Made by a program: the position numbers and the translations under genes
Part shown: positions 45,101 to 52,500 of the stretch, piece by piece
Numbering within the stretch: position 1 is the stretch's first letter
Layout: each line of letters opens with the position of its first letter
Notes under the pieces: generated by a model
What the model saw: only the letters and a program-made list of their open reading frames with translations
Told to the model about the DNA's origin: nothing
Database searches by the model: none
NCBI RefSeq assembly: GCF_003945595.2
Contig: NW_024104439.1
Coordinates: 332,501 to 396,500 of the forward strand
Source: Pipra filicauda
Lineage: Eukaryota; Chordata; Aves; Passeriformes; Pipridae
Reading direction: 5' to 3'
Length of the DNA: 64,000 nucleotides

Positions 45101-48100
45101 TCACATGTTTCTTCTTGAAAATACATTAAAATGCTTTAATTGCTGAATACAGTCATGTGAGATATTCATAGAATCACAGAATCAACCAAGTTGGAAAAGA
45201 CCTCCAAGATCATCAAGTCCAACCCTTGATCCAACCCCATCATGGTTACTAGACCATGGCACTAAGACATCCAGTCTCATCTTAAAACCTCCAGGGACGG
45301 TGAATCTACCACCTCCCTGGGTAGCCCATTCCAATGCCTGATTACTTTCTCTGTAAAAGATTTCTTCATAATATCCAACCAAAACCTCCCCTGGCACAGC
45401 TTAAGACCATAAATCATTACAGAGACAACAAAGACTTAACTTGCTGAACTTCACAATCTGCAGTGGCTTTAAGGCTGACCAGACGAGGAGAAAGAAAGAC
45501 CAAACGGGATTGGAGACAGGACTTTCCATTAAAATAGTCAAGTTATGATCCTCACTCCTATTCTCAAACTGTTCAACAACAAAGACTCCACAATCAGAAA
45601 GAATTGAAAGGTGTAATCCAGGTCTAAAAAACAGCTTGTTCATTTTCTAAACAGGAAAATCGTATATTTAACTCTTCATACTATCTTTTGCCCAGGAAGT
45701 ACCTGCATTCAACAGCTGATTTTTATGTTTAAGTTTTACTCCTGCTTCAGCATAAACAGGGTTATTTCAAATAAAATACAGATGCTGGAACAAAACCACT
45801 GTAACTTAACTGGCAGAGTTGGCCTGCAAGACATTCAGGTACAGCAGAGTAAGGTAAACAAGGCTATCAGTTTTGGTCTTATTTCACCTAAAAATAGGAG
45901 CAAGAACTTTATTCCCAGCTTGTTTCCTTTGTGAACTCTTCAAATTTTCTTATAAAACACAAGCTGTGAAGCCAAAAATTTGCTGTGTACATCCTGCTGG
46001 GAAGTGGAATCTCACATTAACATTGTCTTACTGCAACTAACTACTGTTTCCATGGGAACAAAGACAAAACTAAGGTACTTCACAGCAGCCACAGTATCAA
46101 ACTGACCATGCCCTCTCTGCACCAAGTTCACATCTGAAGGTTTCCAGCACAACAGGTGACATGCACCATCTCACAACCATGAACTAACAACTTCATTAAT
46201 TAATTCATGCTGCAGTTTATGACAATTTCTCGGTAAAAGAAAAACTGACAATTTGTTTTGTTAGATGTCCTCTTTCTTAGCTGAGTGATAGAAGCAACTT
46301 ACAATACTCCTATTGAGATGAGCTCAGTTGGTTAGAGCATGGTGCTAATAACATGAAGGTCATGGGTTTGGTCCCCATATGAGTCACTCACACAAGAGCT
46401 GGACATGATTATCCTTGCAGGTCCCTTCCAACTCCCAACATACTGTGAGTCTATTTATTCTAAGTGGTGCTATTAACAAGAAAGAATAGTAATGCTCTAT
46501 CCTACACAGTCCTCAACAAAAGGAGTAGTAGCACCACCGTTTCCAATTCATAAATGGAGAAACAAAGGCACACCAAGATTAAAGTGATTTACTGAGCCTC
46601 AGGTAGCAAACCAGCGACCAAACAGTCTTTTCCAAACAGTGTATCATTAACTCAAAGTGGAAATTGCTTCCACGCATATCAGTTTATTTACACTTGAGTA
46701 GATGCACTCCCATTTACAGCAGTACATCATCTAGTAACTAGCCTTCTTCCTAAAAGGCATACTTGGGAATGAAGGAGTATGAATGTAATACTGTAACATA
46801 TTCAGATCCATCAGAGCACTGTTCCAAGCATCAAGATGACTTGCAAAGGCAGGAATATCTACATGCAGTTAAGACAATGCTATCACTTCTTTTCCGCTCA
46901 GCTAAGAGTAATAATAGTAGATTGGAAAACTGAATATCAAGTACTTCCAAGTATTAGGAAGAAAGATAAGACTACTAAGTTCAAAGGTCTAAAGTGACTG
47001 ATGCCAAGTCCTGCACACAAATCATACTTCTGTATCTCATGGTTATATGCAATACACTGGGGCATGAACCTGGAGCAAGCTATTCTGAACCACCAGTCCA
47101 AGGAGAATAATGAAGTTTTGAGTTAGAAACACCAAAAGACTTGCTTCCAGTGCCCATTTGTCATTATGTTTATTTTCATCACTGAATCAGAATTAACTCT
47201 ATTTCAAGTTGGAATTAAAAAAAAAAAGGCATTTCAAATATGTAACTACACCACTAATACACTGAATGTGAAAATAGAACAGCATATGGCAAAAGAGATT
47301 ATGTGGATTAGCCAATTAAATGGTATGACTCAAACTGACATGATCCCTCAAATCTGTGTTTTGCAGCGAAGCATGTGGGGGCATTGGAACAGGACTTCAC
47401 CTAATTCAAGTAATGAAAGCCAAACTTCTGAAAATAACTGATTTGGCAAAAAAAGTATCTTCAAGGAGGGAAAGAGAGGTATGACATGTTCAAACCTTAA
47501 AGCTAAGAACAAATGATCTACTTCTGGATGTCTCCTTTCTCTTTAACACTGGAGTTCACCACACCAATGTGATGCAGAACTCACTACAAGCAGTCCCACA
47601 GGACAATAATCTTGATCATAAATTCTATATTCACTAATTATTCACATGCTTAGGACACATGATATTAATTTTGACATACGAGATTACAGACCAAATTGCT
47701 GATAATATAAAACCACAGTAAACATCTCACTGAAATCAAGTTTCCACTTGATTCAATTCAAGCAGGCTTTAGGCAGAATGAAGGCCTGTTTCTAAGAGTT
47801 GAATGCAGATGGCAATCCTCACCTCCCAGGTCTCACAGAGAGGTAAATAGTTCACCTGCATAATTATCAGAAGGAATGAAGGAAAAGAAGCAGAGATATC
47901 TGGAAACGGTTCCTCCAAAAGGTGACATTACTGTCACCCTCATACAACTGCCCTCATTACATCTCGTGCAAGACCTGCTCAAAAGACAGATCCTGCAGGT
48001 AACAGGCCAGGATGGTACTCTGCTGTTAACCCCTGGGACTCTGAGCACTTGTCTAAATAGAATTCATTCATTCCATTTCACTCGAGCTCATTCTGCTCCA

Positions 48101-49551
48101 GCTCTGTCAGAGCTGCATGAAGAAACATCAAAAATACAAGCATACAGTAGTTCAAAGATATCATAAATGTATGTGAACATTTGACCAAAGAACTTATTTT
48201 AGGCTTTAAATTACTAAAAGTTTTAATGTATAAACTGAAAGCTGTACTACGAAATAATATAAACACCTCTTATACAGTCACAGCTAAATAACCAAAAGGA
48301 GTTACAAACCAAAGCTGTTCTTAGATTTTATCAAAGGTTCACCTCAATATAATTTCAAATGCCAATATTATACAAACACATTAGCACTTTAAGAGCTAAA
48401 TGAAACAAAAAGTTGGTCGAAAAGTTCAGTTCATATAATTACCACGTCCACAAACACACAAGGTTTCCAAAAGCACCTTTTAATCAATGCAACCTCAATA
48501 AACACATACTTCTCTGATATCTTAACTTTTCCTTTAGAAGGGACAATTTAGTAGGAAAGGAATGGAAAAACATCTCAATAAAACAAATGCAGTTTCAAGT
48601 CTTAACTTGATAGCTTTCAAAGGCACAAGAAGCTACACAAGGCTGCATAACAGAACCGTCCTTATATAAAATTTGACCATGGATGCACAGACTTGAAAAC
48701 AAATAAAATTTATTTCAAATTTTCCATTTCCTAGGCTAAATCTTTTAATATTATAAACACCTGTTTATCATAATATGCAAATCTCAGAGAGTTGTCTCTT
48801 ATGGATTTAACACTAAATACAAAGCAGTTTATCCTCTACTCCCGTCTCAGGCTGTTTCAGTTATGCAAAAAAGCCTCAAATGCATCAGTGACAGCTTTGA
48901 GATAGGTAAGATTTGAAACTTCCCCGATATTTCATTTTCATTAACAACCTCCTCCCCACCATGCTTAGCAGAAAAATGTTCTTTTATAGAGAACTGTACA
49001 TATTTCCAGACCATAACACATGCTACTTACAAAGCCCTTCATGTAATTTACTTCCTGACTATGGCCTTGGTATCTACAATAGGGTGACAGCATCAATAAC
49101 AAGTCTGTATTTAAAAAAAAGTAGTTTATCTGCTTACCTTGAGGAAAAGAATTTGGCTGCACTAAGTACAGGAATGCGTGTACTATTTTAAACAAAATTC
49201 CTATTGACCCAGGTTCATGGTATGCACCTGTATCATACGTCTTGGATGGTACAAATCCAAAATCCAAAGTCCCAGGAGGTGGTTTGTATATAGGCTGTAC
49301 CTCTGAAATAGTACTTCCACAAAACAGCAGCAGCAGCAAACAGAGTTCCACAGCCATAGCTAGCAGTATTCATAAAATTGGAGGTAGAGATATTTGTCCG
49401 ACCAAGTCTAGAAATCTTCAGTACATTCAGTTGGGGGGCAGTTTTTTAGCCAGGAGAACAGTGGTACACTCTCACACCTTCAATTCTTTAATGTATTCCA
49501 ACTTCAGAGTGGTACAGCAGCCTCTCGTGGAAATGACTCAGCGCACCATCT
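62..49551 (-). CDS. PROM1: PROM1 (prominin-1/CD133), 21 coding exons, 3' end outside window
   Basis: Prominin-1 is a five-pass membrane glycoprotein that binds cholesterol and sits on plasma-membrane protrusions; in photoreceptors it is needed for outer-segment disc formation. Coding exons (minus strand, 5' to 3') are 49138-49357, 32608-32666, 29571-29597, 27771-27976, 21275-21395, 18490-18553, 16139-16228, 14582-14799, 14086-14160, 12878-12941, 11009-11168, 8883-9035, 7924-8047, 7405-7508, 6881-6965, 5755-5901, 5412-5483, 2861-2953, 1740-1793, 217-297 and 62-130. Together they give 2286 nt (762 codons), all junctions in phase. TM1 is about residues 107-130, TM2 158-179, TM3 436-458 and TM4 488-510, with large glycosylation-prone loops between TM2 and TM3 and after TM4. 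This is the prominin layout. Human PROM1 is about 865 residues, so TM5 and the cytosolic tail lie past position 1. Identity rests on residue-by-residue similarity to the known human protein as recalled, not on a search. Confidence 0.96.
217..297 (-). CDS. PROM1: PROM1 coding exon 20 (81 nt)
   Basis: Encodes residues 713-739, ending [16 protein letters not shown] against human FAQNFITNNTSSVIIE. The acceptor is CTCTCCAG|GTTAAG and the donor GTCCAG|GTAAGC. The intron to the next exon is only 86 nt. NNAS gives a possible sequon near the second loop's end. Confidence 0.93.
1740..1793 (-). CDS. PROM1: PROM1 coding exon 19 (54 nt)
   Basis: Encodes residues 695-712, [18 protein letters not shown], matching human STLYQSVKILQRTGNGLL. 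The acceptor is TTTTCCAATAG|AGCACT and the donor CTTATG|GTAAGC; phase 0 at both ends. Confidence 0.94.
2861..2953 (-). CDS. PROM1: PROM1 coding exon 18 (93 nt)
   Basis: Encodes residues 664-694: [20 protein letters not shown] then [11 protein letters not shown]. It aligns with human [20 protein letters not shown] and QQRVLPIEQSL. The acceptor is CATTTTTTGCAG|CCAAAA and the donor GCTATG|GTAAAA; phase 0 at both ends. Confidence 0.95.
4425..4495 (+). repeat. A/C-rich low-complexity tract
   Basis: About 70 bp made almost only of A and C: AACAACAACAACAAAAAAAC followed by ACCAAAAAACC-type units. On the transcript strand it is a G/U-rich tract in the intron between exons 17 and 18. Confidence 0.85.
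5412..5483 (-). CDS. PROM1: PROM1 coding exon 17 (72 nt)
   Basis: Encodes residues 640-663, including [20 protein letters not shown], matching human [20 protein letters not shown]. The acceptor is TTGTTTCAG|ATCAAT and the donor CAGCTG|GTAAGT; phase 0 at both ends. Confidence 0.95.
5755..5901 (-). CDS. PROM1: PROM1 coding exon 16 (147 nt)
   Basis: Encodes residues 591-639 of the second extracellular loop. It is more diverged than its neighbours: [30 protein letters not shown] against human LKVNLNIFLL, NLQDFAACGIDRMNYDSYL. Human has AACGID where this has SSSGID, so one loop cysteine is replaced by serine here. NLS and NFS are sequons. The acceptor is TTTCCTTCTCAG|TATACA and the donor ACAGAG|GTGAGA; phase 0 at both ends. 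Confidence 0.94.
6881..6965 (-). CDS. PROM1: PROM1 coding exon 15 (85 nt)
   Basis: Encodes residues 562-590: [20 protein letters not shown] then NEFLNISM. It matches human [20 protein letters not shown] and SEHLNI, keeping the loop cysteine. The acceptor is TTTTTTTAG|TGATTG and the donor AGTATG|GTAAGT. The first T completes Ser. Confidence 0.95.
7405..7508 (-). CDS. PROM1: PROM1 coding exon 14 (104 nt)
   Basis: Encodes residues 528-561 in the second extracellular loop: [18 protein letters not shown], then [10 protein letters not shown], matching human [18 protein letters not shown] and KMKLTFEQVY. NLT is a candidate glycosylation sequon. The acceptor is GTCTTCTAG|GTTTTG and the donor GTACAG|GTATT; ends phase 2. 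Confidence 0.96.
7924..8047 (-). CDS. PROM1: PROM1 coding exon 13: TM4
   Basis: Encodes residues 486-527. [20 protein letters not shown] is TM4, aligning with human [37 protein letters not shown] follows, with the conserved NVEKLxCEP motif at the start of the second extracellular loop. The acceptor is TTCTTTTTCAG|AGGAG and the donor TTCAAG|GTGAAG; ends phase 0. Confidence 0.97.
8097..8130 (+). repeat. Short imperfect (CA)n repeat
   Basis: ACACACACACACAGAGACACACAC, a short CA-rich microsatellite about 55 bp upstream, in transcript direction, of the TM4 exon's acceptor. Confidence 0.85.
8883..9035 (-). CDS. PROM1: PROM1 coding exon 12: TM3 and second cytosolic loop
   Basis: Encodes residues 435-485. 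[20 protein letters not shown] is TM3; [25 protein letters not shown] and NFLM form one of the most conserved blocks of prominins (human LGLLCGVCGYD, ATPTTRGCVSNTGG). The acceptor is TTATTCCTCAG|GTGGCT and the donor TATGGC|GTAAGT. The first G completes an Arg codon where human has Trp; the exon ends in phase 2. Confidence 0.97.
11009..11168 (-). CDS. PROM1: PROM1 coding exon 11 (160 nt)
   Basis: Encodes residues 382-434, the end of the first extracellular loop. [15 protein letters not shown] and [14 protein letters not shown] match human IKRVLNSIGSDIDNV and LPIQDILSAFSVYV; the final VEQYDFY corresponds to human LEEYDSY just before TM3. NIT is a candidate glycosylation sequon. The acceptor is ATTCTTTTAG|ATATCA and the donor TTCTACAG|GTATGT; ends phase 2. 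Confidence 0.95.
12878..12941 (-). CDS. PROM1: PROM1 coding exon 10 (64 nt)
   Basis: Encodes residues 361-381, [19 protein letters not shown] then LS, aligning to human [20 protein letters not shown]. It contains a possible N-glycosylation site, NQT. The acceptor is CTATTCTTAG|GGCTAT and the donor TTATCAG|GTGAGG; starts phase 0, ends phase 1. Confidence 0.93.
14086..14160 (-). CDS. PROM1: PROM1 coding exon 9 (75 nt)
   Basis: Encodes residues 336-360, starting [19 protein letters not shown], matching human LPPVDAELDNVNNVLRTDL. The acceptor is GCTTCCTAG|TTGCCA and the donor CAAAAG|GTATGT; phase 0 at both ends. Confidence 0.95.
14582..14799 (-). CDS. PROM1: PROM1 coding exon 8 (218 nt), first extracellular loop
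   Basis: Encodes residues 263-335. [11 protein letters not shown] begins a helical segment also present in human ([11 protein letters not shown]). [18 protein letters not shown] and [13 protein letters not shown] match human LTSVKTSLRSSLNDPLC and TCNSIRLSLSQLN, keeping the two loop cysteines. The sequons NLT and NFS suggest N-glycosylation. The acceptor is TCCTTGCAG|CCATC and the donor AGTGGG|GTAAGA. The middle of the exon is locally rich in CpG compared with its introns. Confidence 0.96.
16139..16228 (-). CDS. PROM1: PROM1 coding exon 7 (90 nt)
   Basis: Encodes residues 233-262 in the first extracellular loop, including [19 protein letters not shown] and [10 protein letters not shown]. It aligns to human [28 protein letters not shown]. 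The acceptor is ATGCCACAG|ATGTTG and the donor CAGGAG|GTAAAG; phase 1 at both ends. Confidence 0.93.
18205..18236. repeat. AT-rich inverted repeat, 12-bp arms
   Basis: Left arm ATATACTATAAA (18205-18216), 8-nt spacer, right arm TTTATAGTATAT (18225-18236), perfect. It sits within a cluster of repeated ACTATAAAAC-like words from 18195 to 18260, suggesting local slippage. Confidence 0.88.
18490..18553 (-). CDS. PROM1: PROM1 coding exon 6 (64 nt)
   Basis: Encodes residues 212-232, [21 protein letters not shown], matching human [20 protein letters not shown] in the first extracellular loop. The acceptor is CTTTACAG|CAAATT and the donor TAAATA|GTAAGTACT. It ends in phase 1; the final A joins AT of exon 7. 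Confidence 0.94.
21275..21395 (-). CDS. PROM1: PROM1 coding exon 5: end of TM2 into first large loop
   Basis: Encodes residues 171-211. [19 protein letters not shown] completes TM2 and enters the first extracellular loop; [20 protein letters not shown] aligns with human [20 protein letters not shown]. The acceptor is TTTTTTGTAG|TGTTGG and the donor CCAGCG|GTAAAG. The first T completes the Ser codon begun before the GC donor. The exon is 121 nt and ends in phase 0. Confidence 0.95.
23805..23870 (+). repeat. 33-bp tandem duplication, two copies
   Basis: Unit 1 (23805-23837) and unit 2 (23838-23870) both follow GTCATAAAGCArGAATrAAA with ACATGCTT near the end, and differ at about five positions. 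It is an old local duplication in PROM1 intron sequence, with no coding content. Confidence 0.88.
25315..25395 (+). repeat. A-rich/polypurine low-complexity tract
   Basis: About 80 bp of A-rich sequence grading into purine-rich GGAAAAAGAAAGGGGAAAG and AAGAAAAACAGGAAAAAAC. On the PROM1 transcript strand it is a long pyrimidine tract in the intron between exons 4 and 5. Confidence 0.85.
25684..25695 (+). repeat. Poly(C) run, 12 C
   Basis: Twelve consecutive C residues in PROM1 intron sequence, a possible length polymorphism or assembly-error site. Confidence 0.9.
27769..27770 (-). other. PROM1: Non-canonical GC 5' splice site
   Basis: On the minus strand the exon end reads AAG|GCAAGT, an excellent match to the consensus of the minor GC-AG intron class, which compensates with otherwise perfect U1 pairing. 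The nearest GT (27765-27766, CAA|GTGTGA) would make the exon 210 nt and put the next exon in a frame that reaches TAA after 14 codons, so it cannot make prominin. This is read directly from the sequence; actual use in RNA is inferred. Confidence 0.85.
27771..27976 (-). CDS. PROM1: PROM1 coding exon 4: TM1, cysteine-rich loop, start of TM2
   Basis: Encodes residues 103-170. It starts [10 protein letters not shown], followed by TM1, the cytosolic cysteine cluster [13 protein letters not shown], the strongly conserved EMHQRQK, and [13 protein letters not shown], the first half of TM2. The acceptor is GACTTACAG|GCCATC. The donor is non-canonical, ATAATAAG|GCAAGT. The GC donor is required because it leaves a two-base AG that joins T of the next exon to give Ser, restoring human-like IIS. 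The exon is 206 nt. Confidence 0.96.
29216..29300 (+). repeat. (ATT)n microsatellite, about 28 units
   Basis: An uninterrupted 85-bp run of ATT in the intron just after the 27-nt PROM1 microexon. On the transcript strand it reads (AAT)n. A run this long and pure is likely to vary in length between individuals. Confidence 0.98.
29571..29597 (-). CDS. PROM1: PROM1 coding exon 3: 27-nt cassette microexon
   Basis: Nine codons, PENVVLTLQ, residues 94-102, corresponding to human PETVILGLK. The acceptor is CTTCCACAG|CCAGAA and the donor CTTCAG|GTAATG; both ends are phase 0, so skipping it keeps the frame. In mammals this 27-nt exon is alternatively spliced and separates isoforms AC133-1 and AC133-2. 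An (AAT)n tract on the transcript strand begins about 270 nt downstream of the donor, and a U35 tract lies about 546 nt upstream of the acceptor. Confidence 0.9.
30144..30178 (+). repeat. Poly(A) run, 35 A
   Basis: Thirty-five consecutive A residues, a U35 run on the PROM1 transcript, in the intron upstream of the 27-nt microexon. I see no retrotransposon body directly upstream (TTTAATTTAGATTATTCTAAAGC), so it is listed as a homopolymer rather than a processed insertion. Confidence 0.95.
32608..32666 (-). CDS. PROM1: PROM1 coding exon 2 (59 nt)
   Basis: Encodes residues 74-93 ([20 protein letters not shown]), aligning to human DTLRKFLQKAYESKIDYDK in the N-terminal extracellular domain. The acceptor is TTTTCAG|ATCTC and the donor AAAAG|GTAAAT. 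The exon starts in phase 1 and ends in phase 0. It is too short and too diverged to stand out as an ORF; phase and position between the flanking exons support it. The intron before it is 16.5 kb, the largest in the window. Confidence 0.9.
33030..33095 (+). repeat. Compound (CATA/CA)n repeat
   Basis: Alternating purine-pyrimidine sequence of CATACATATA and ACACAC-like units with several interruptions, inside the 16.5-kb PROM1 intron. Similar CATATACA-type sequence recurs at about 35250-35310. Confidence 0.8.
35331..35425 (-). mobile_element. CR1 LINE fragment, minus orientation
   Basis: About 95 bp resembling the CR1 3' region in reverse complement: GGGTTGAGGCTGGAAGAGAC, GGGATCATCCAGTCCAG, CCAAGGCCATGGCCAGTCAG, TTTGAGTATCTCCAAG. 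Truncated at both ends and diverged. Confidence 0.82.
36164..36240 (+). mobile_element. CR1 LINE 3'-end fragment, plus orientation
   Basis: About 77 bp with the CR1 3' signature: CAGGGGGGTTGGACTAGATG, ATCTTTCAAAGTCCCTTCCA, then CATTCTGTGATTCT tail. Heavily 5'-truncated, as is usual for CR1 copies. Confidence 0.88.
43328..44020 (+). mobile_element. Solo LTR of an endogenous retrovirus
   Basis: A 693-bp element beginning TGTCCTAG and ending CCAGCACA (5' TG...CA 3'), flanked by a perfect 5-bp direct repeat CTCCT at 43323-43327 and 44021-44025. It carries a TATATAA box at 43589-43595 and a variant poly(A) hexamer AGTAAA at 43941-43946, so the plus strand is probably the sense strand. It has no internal viral genes and only one LTR, so it is a recombination remnant. 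A 5-bp duplication suits ERVL-like or other 5-bp-cutting avian ERVs; family assignment needs a repeat-library comparison. It lies in the large PROM1 intron, antisense to the gene. Confidence 0.88.
43698..43792 (+). repeat. Tandem duplication inside the solo LTR
   Basis: Two near-identical copies, 43698-43740 and 43749-43792, period 51 bp, sharing the core CAATCACCACTTT and GACCAGACTGCAACAGCTCT. They lie downstream of the LTR TATA box, so in the R/U5 side rather than the usual U3 enhancer position. Confidence 0.85.
45165..45411 (-). mobile_element. CR1 LINE fragment, 5'-truncated, minus orientation
   Basis: About 247 bp matching the avian CR1 3' end in reverse complement: it starts with the tail repeat (TTCATAGAATCACAGAATCA), then TTGGAAAAGACCTCCAAGAT, CATCAAGTCCAACC, CCTCCCTGGGTAGCCCATTC and ACCTCCCCTGGCACAGCTT. 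It is a long, well-preserved copy, so probably relatively young. It contains no intact reverse transcriptase. Confidence 0.93.
46311..46453 (+). mobile_element. tRNA-Ile-derived SINE with CR1-type tail (TguSINE1-like)
   Basis: The head (46311-46385) follows tRNA-Ile: box A TGAGCTCAGTTGG (46319-46331), anticodon loop CTAATAA with AAT at 46347-46349, and box B GGTTTGGTCC (46365-46374), each with a few substitutions. The tail (about 46397-46453) reads GAGCTGGACATGATTATCC then GGTCCCTTCCAACTC, the conserved 3' end of avian CR1 LINEs. Such tRNA-Ile/CR1-tail SINEs are known from songbirds and are mobilised by CR1. Substitutions in both pol III boxes and loss of acceptor-stem pairing show it is not a functional tRNA gene. 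Confidence 0.85.
49138..49357 (-). CDS. PROM1: PROM1 coding exon 1: signal peptide and N-terminus
   Basis: Encodes residues 1-73. The ATG at 49357 has G at -3 and G at +4, a good Kozak context. A short N-region (MAVE) is followed by a leucine-rich hydrophobic stretch ending near CGSTISE, a typical cleavable signal peptide. The segment [19 protein letters not shown] is close to the human GPIGILFELVHIFLYVVQP. The donor is AAG|GTAAGC, with the intron starting at 49137. The exon ends in phase 1, and its last G joins AT of the next exon to make Asp, as in human. Confidence 0.95.
49358..49551 (-). other. PROM1: Predicted 5' UTR part of the first coding exon, with strong 3' splice site
   Basis: Read on the minus strand, a long T-rich tract running from about 49575 to 49557 leads to GCCAG|AGATGG, with the exon side starting at 49551. 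This is a textbook polypyrimidine tract plus acceptor, placed 194 nt upstream of the PROM1 ATG. It implies at least one upstream non-coding exon, most simply in the CpG island 4.7-6 kb away. Known PROM1 genes use several alternative non-coding first exons, which fits. The exact UTR boundary is inference. Confidence 0.6.
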
Positions 49552-52500
49552 CTGGCAAAAAAAAAAAAGAAAGAAAGAGCTCTTTAAGATATGTGCAAGC
49601 AAATAGGAAAGTGCAAGATAACCTGCAACCTTCTGTGGAAACTGAACATATCAATAGTTGGAAAAGTGTCCCAGATAGGATAGGAAAGAAAAAAAAATTG
49701 AAGTTTGTGAATAATATGGTATACTACATACACTGTACTTGAAAGAGGTGGAAAAAACAATTATGCACAGTTCCAGGTCAGTGAGTTTTCAAAAACAAAG
49801 CAGAGCATTGGTACAGCTCCGAGGGAAACAAAACTAAAAGAACAGTGTATGAATTGTGCTTCTGACTAAGTACAATATGTCGTGTCACAACAGTTACACA
49901 ATACATTTAATCAGCCACCTGATAGTTCTGTAGTTGGTGACAATTATTACAAATCATATCCTGTAGTTTCTTTAATCTAAACCTTTGAGTAAAACCTTCA
50001 CAGCTAGATACTCCTAATTGTCCTTCAAGACTAAGGAAAAAAAAATATTCATCACTGAAAAGTTACCAAAACCAACAAAACTTCACCCTCCTGACAGATG
50101 ACAATGGGTGTCAACAATTACTTCCTATTAGTTCCAGCTACCTCAAGGCTCTCCCTAGGAACTGGGGAAGTCAACTCAACAATTTTTATTCACAAATTGC
50201 TAAAGCTCAGTGTCATTAACTTTGGGTGCTTATACAGGTTCAAGAACATTTTGAATGTACAAAATCACAGCAGCTTAATCAACCACTACCTAAGAAGCGT
50301 AAGGAGAAACACCCCTAGGTTTCTGACAAAACCAGTGACTGCATCTAGTAGAGCCAGGTAAAATTCCTTCACTTCTGCATGGGCCACAGTGTTCAGACCA
50401 TTCCCCTGCAACAAAGAGAGCAAAATAACCTCACAGGTTCAGTCAGCCCAATTCTACACCAACAACCTTTACTTCCAAGGTATTTCCAGGTCAAAGAGAT
50501 GCTGAAGACGGAAGACTTTAAACATGTAGTAAGGTGAGACCTAAGTCTCTCCCATGCTTTACAGTCTCCAGTAAAACACAGGCTACCTTTCTGAAAACCA
50601 GTATTGACTTGCAAAAAATCACACTGTTTAGTAGTCTGTGCTGCACTCAAAGGAGAGATCAAGATCAAGAAAAATATGGAACAAAGGAATACAAGATCAG
50701 ATCAAAGAACTAGAGACAGTTTTGTTTCCCCACAGTCCAACTGAGTTAAGAGGGAAAATTCCAGCCTATCTTTCCCCCTCATGCCTTGCAAAAATCAAGA
50801 AGAATGAACAGTAATAATGCTACAAATAGCACAATTATCCAAGCCTTATTCAAAAAGATGATGTTAGCAACCACTCCGCGATATGATGTTCAACACAGGA
50901 ACACAGTAATTTAGAACACATTACACCATGAGTATTTTCTTATCAGGAAAAGAATATTTTGCTAAAGATTAATGAAAGAAAAAAAAGTCTAGATCCAAAA
51001 TATTAATTTTCCTCCTTTATTTTTTTCTTAAGACCAGTTTTTTTTCAGTCTAAAAGATATTTTAGTGGAATTTTATTTTATGCATCTCTTGCTCTAGGGT
51101 TGAACACAGAAAGGTCAGAAAGTTAGAACTGCTTAGGCTGCAGTTCATTATAAAATCTACAGAAACTCTACAGGACAAAATATCATAAAACCTAAGTTTT
51201 ATGATAAAAAACTTAGGTTTTTTCCACACATAAAAACTAAGTGGGGAAACAAATTATTTTGCCTTAATGACAGAACAGTGAAGATCGTAGAAGTCTGATA
51301 TACTACTATTCAACTTGGTTTTCTTAAAAGAGGTTTGAACAATTTTTCTAAGTCAGGTTTATGTTTTCTAAGTCAGGGAATTGGTAGGTGTGATTGTGAA
51401 AGCTGAAATGGAGAAGATGACTTCCTTAACTCGTGTCTTAAGGCAAAGCATGTTCTCTGTGGTGCATTCTGCTATTCTAGAAAGAGAGCAGAAGAGAAAG
51501 TACACATGAGCTTTGGGTTTTTTTGATAGATTTTAGACTAAAGACAATTTAGAGTCTATCTAATTGCACAAACGGGCAAATAAAGCACCGTCAAAATATC
51601 CCCCCAACATGGGAAAACAATCGCTACACCTGCTAGAAATGCAAAGTCATGTATTAACCAAGACAAAGTGGGCACTTTCAAGACAAGGACACTCCTTGTA
51701 CCACAAATACTAACAATATCCTGCTAAGTGGAGACACATAAATTTTCAATTCCGAAGACACTACTAAAGTCTCCAACTCCTCATAATTTTCAGTCAAGTT
51801 TTTATAAAGTTCAGGTGAGTTTCATACAAATCAAAGAATCTGCAGAATTCTGACCATACTCCATTCTCCCTTTGTTGGCAAATGCATCACAGTAAACACG
51901 GTATATATAATCCTCCAGTCTGACACCAGTTCTCCTCTATACTACATAAAACACTAATATATTTTCAAGGTTATATTAATAATGATCAGAAACTTGTGGA
52001 AACACCGTTAAACCTATAAGTCAGGATACCTCTGAGTATCCAATATGTATTCAACCTACTTAAAAATAACTCAGATGTAAAAAGTTCCCAGCAGTTATCC
52101 TTTTCTTGATATCTAAAAGAAACTTAGCTGGGAGCATATTAGTAGTTAAATATGCTGGATAAACAGCATTAAAGAGAAAAAATCTATCCATGAAACTTGT
52201 AATTGTAAGAACTGCAAGAATGGCATACACAGTGGTGACACATATAAAGAGAACTCAAGTTCTCTTAGCAGTTTATGCTAATCTTCATTGCAGCATGTGG
52301 CCATCTCATTTCTTCAGACACAGTGTGGCATCACTGCAGTCAGTGAGCTACAGGCACTGCCATTACAACTCTCCCCAAGTTCAAGTAAACAGTGAATGTA
52401 AAGAAGCTGTGTGAAACTTTGAAATGCTTACATTAATTATCAAATAAGCTACTCATTTCACTACTGTGTTTCAATAAAAAGAGAAACCAGAACCACACAC

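Larger units (their letters stand above)
32667..49137 (-). other. PROM1: Large 16.5-kb PROM1 intron 1 (between coding exons 1 and 2)
   Basis: Contains the compound CATA repeat, three CR1 fragments, the solo LTR and the tRNA-Ile SINE. Elsewhere it is unique AT-rich DNA. A stretch at about 36590-36960 has a varied, non-repetitive composition with TAATCC and CTAATTACATTA homeodomain-type words. No plus-strand gene nested in the intron could be supported. Confidence 0.8.

Noticed and set aside
46311..46385. tRNA-Ile gene
   Set aside because: Acceptor-stem ends do not pair, both pol III boxes carry substitutions, and a CR1-like tail follows, so it is a SINE head rather than a functional tRNA gene.
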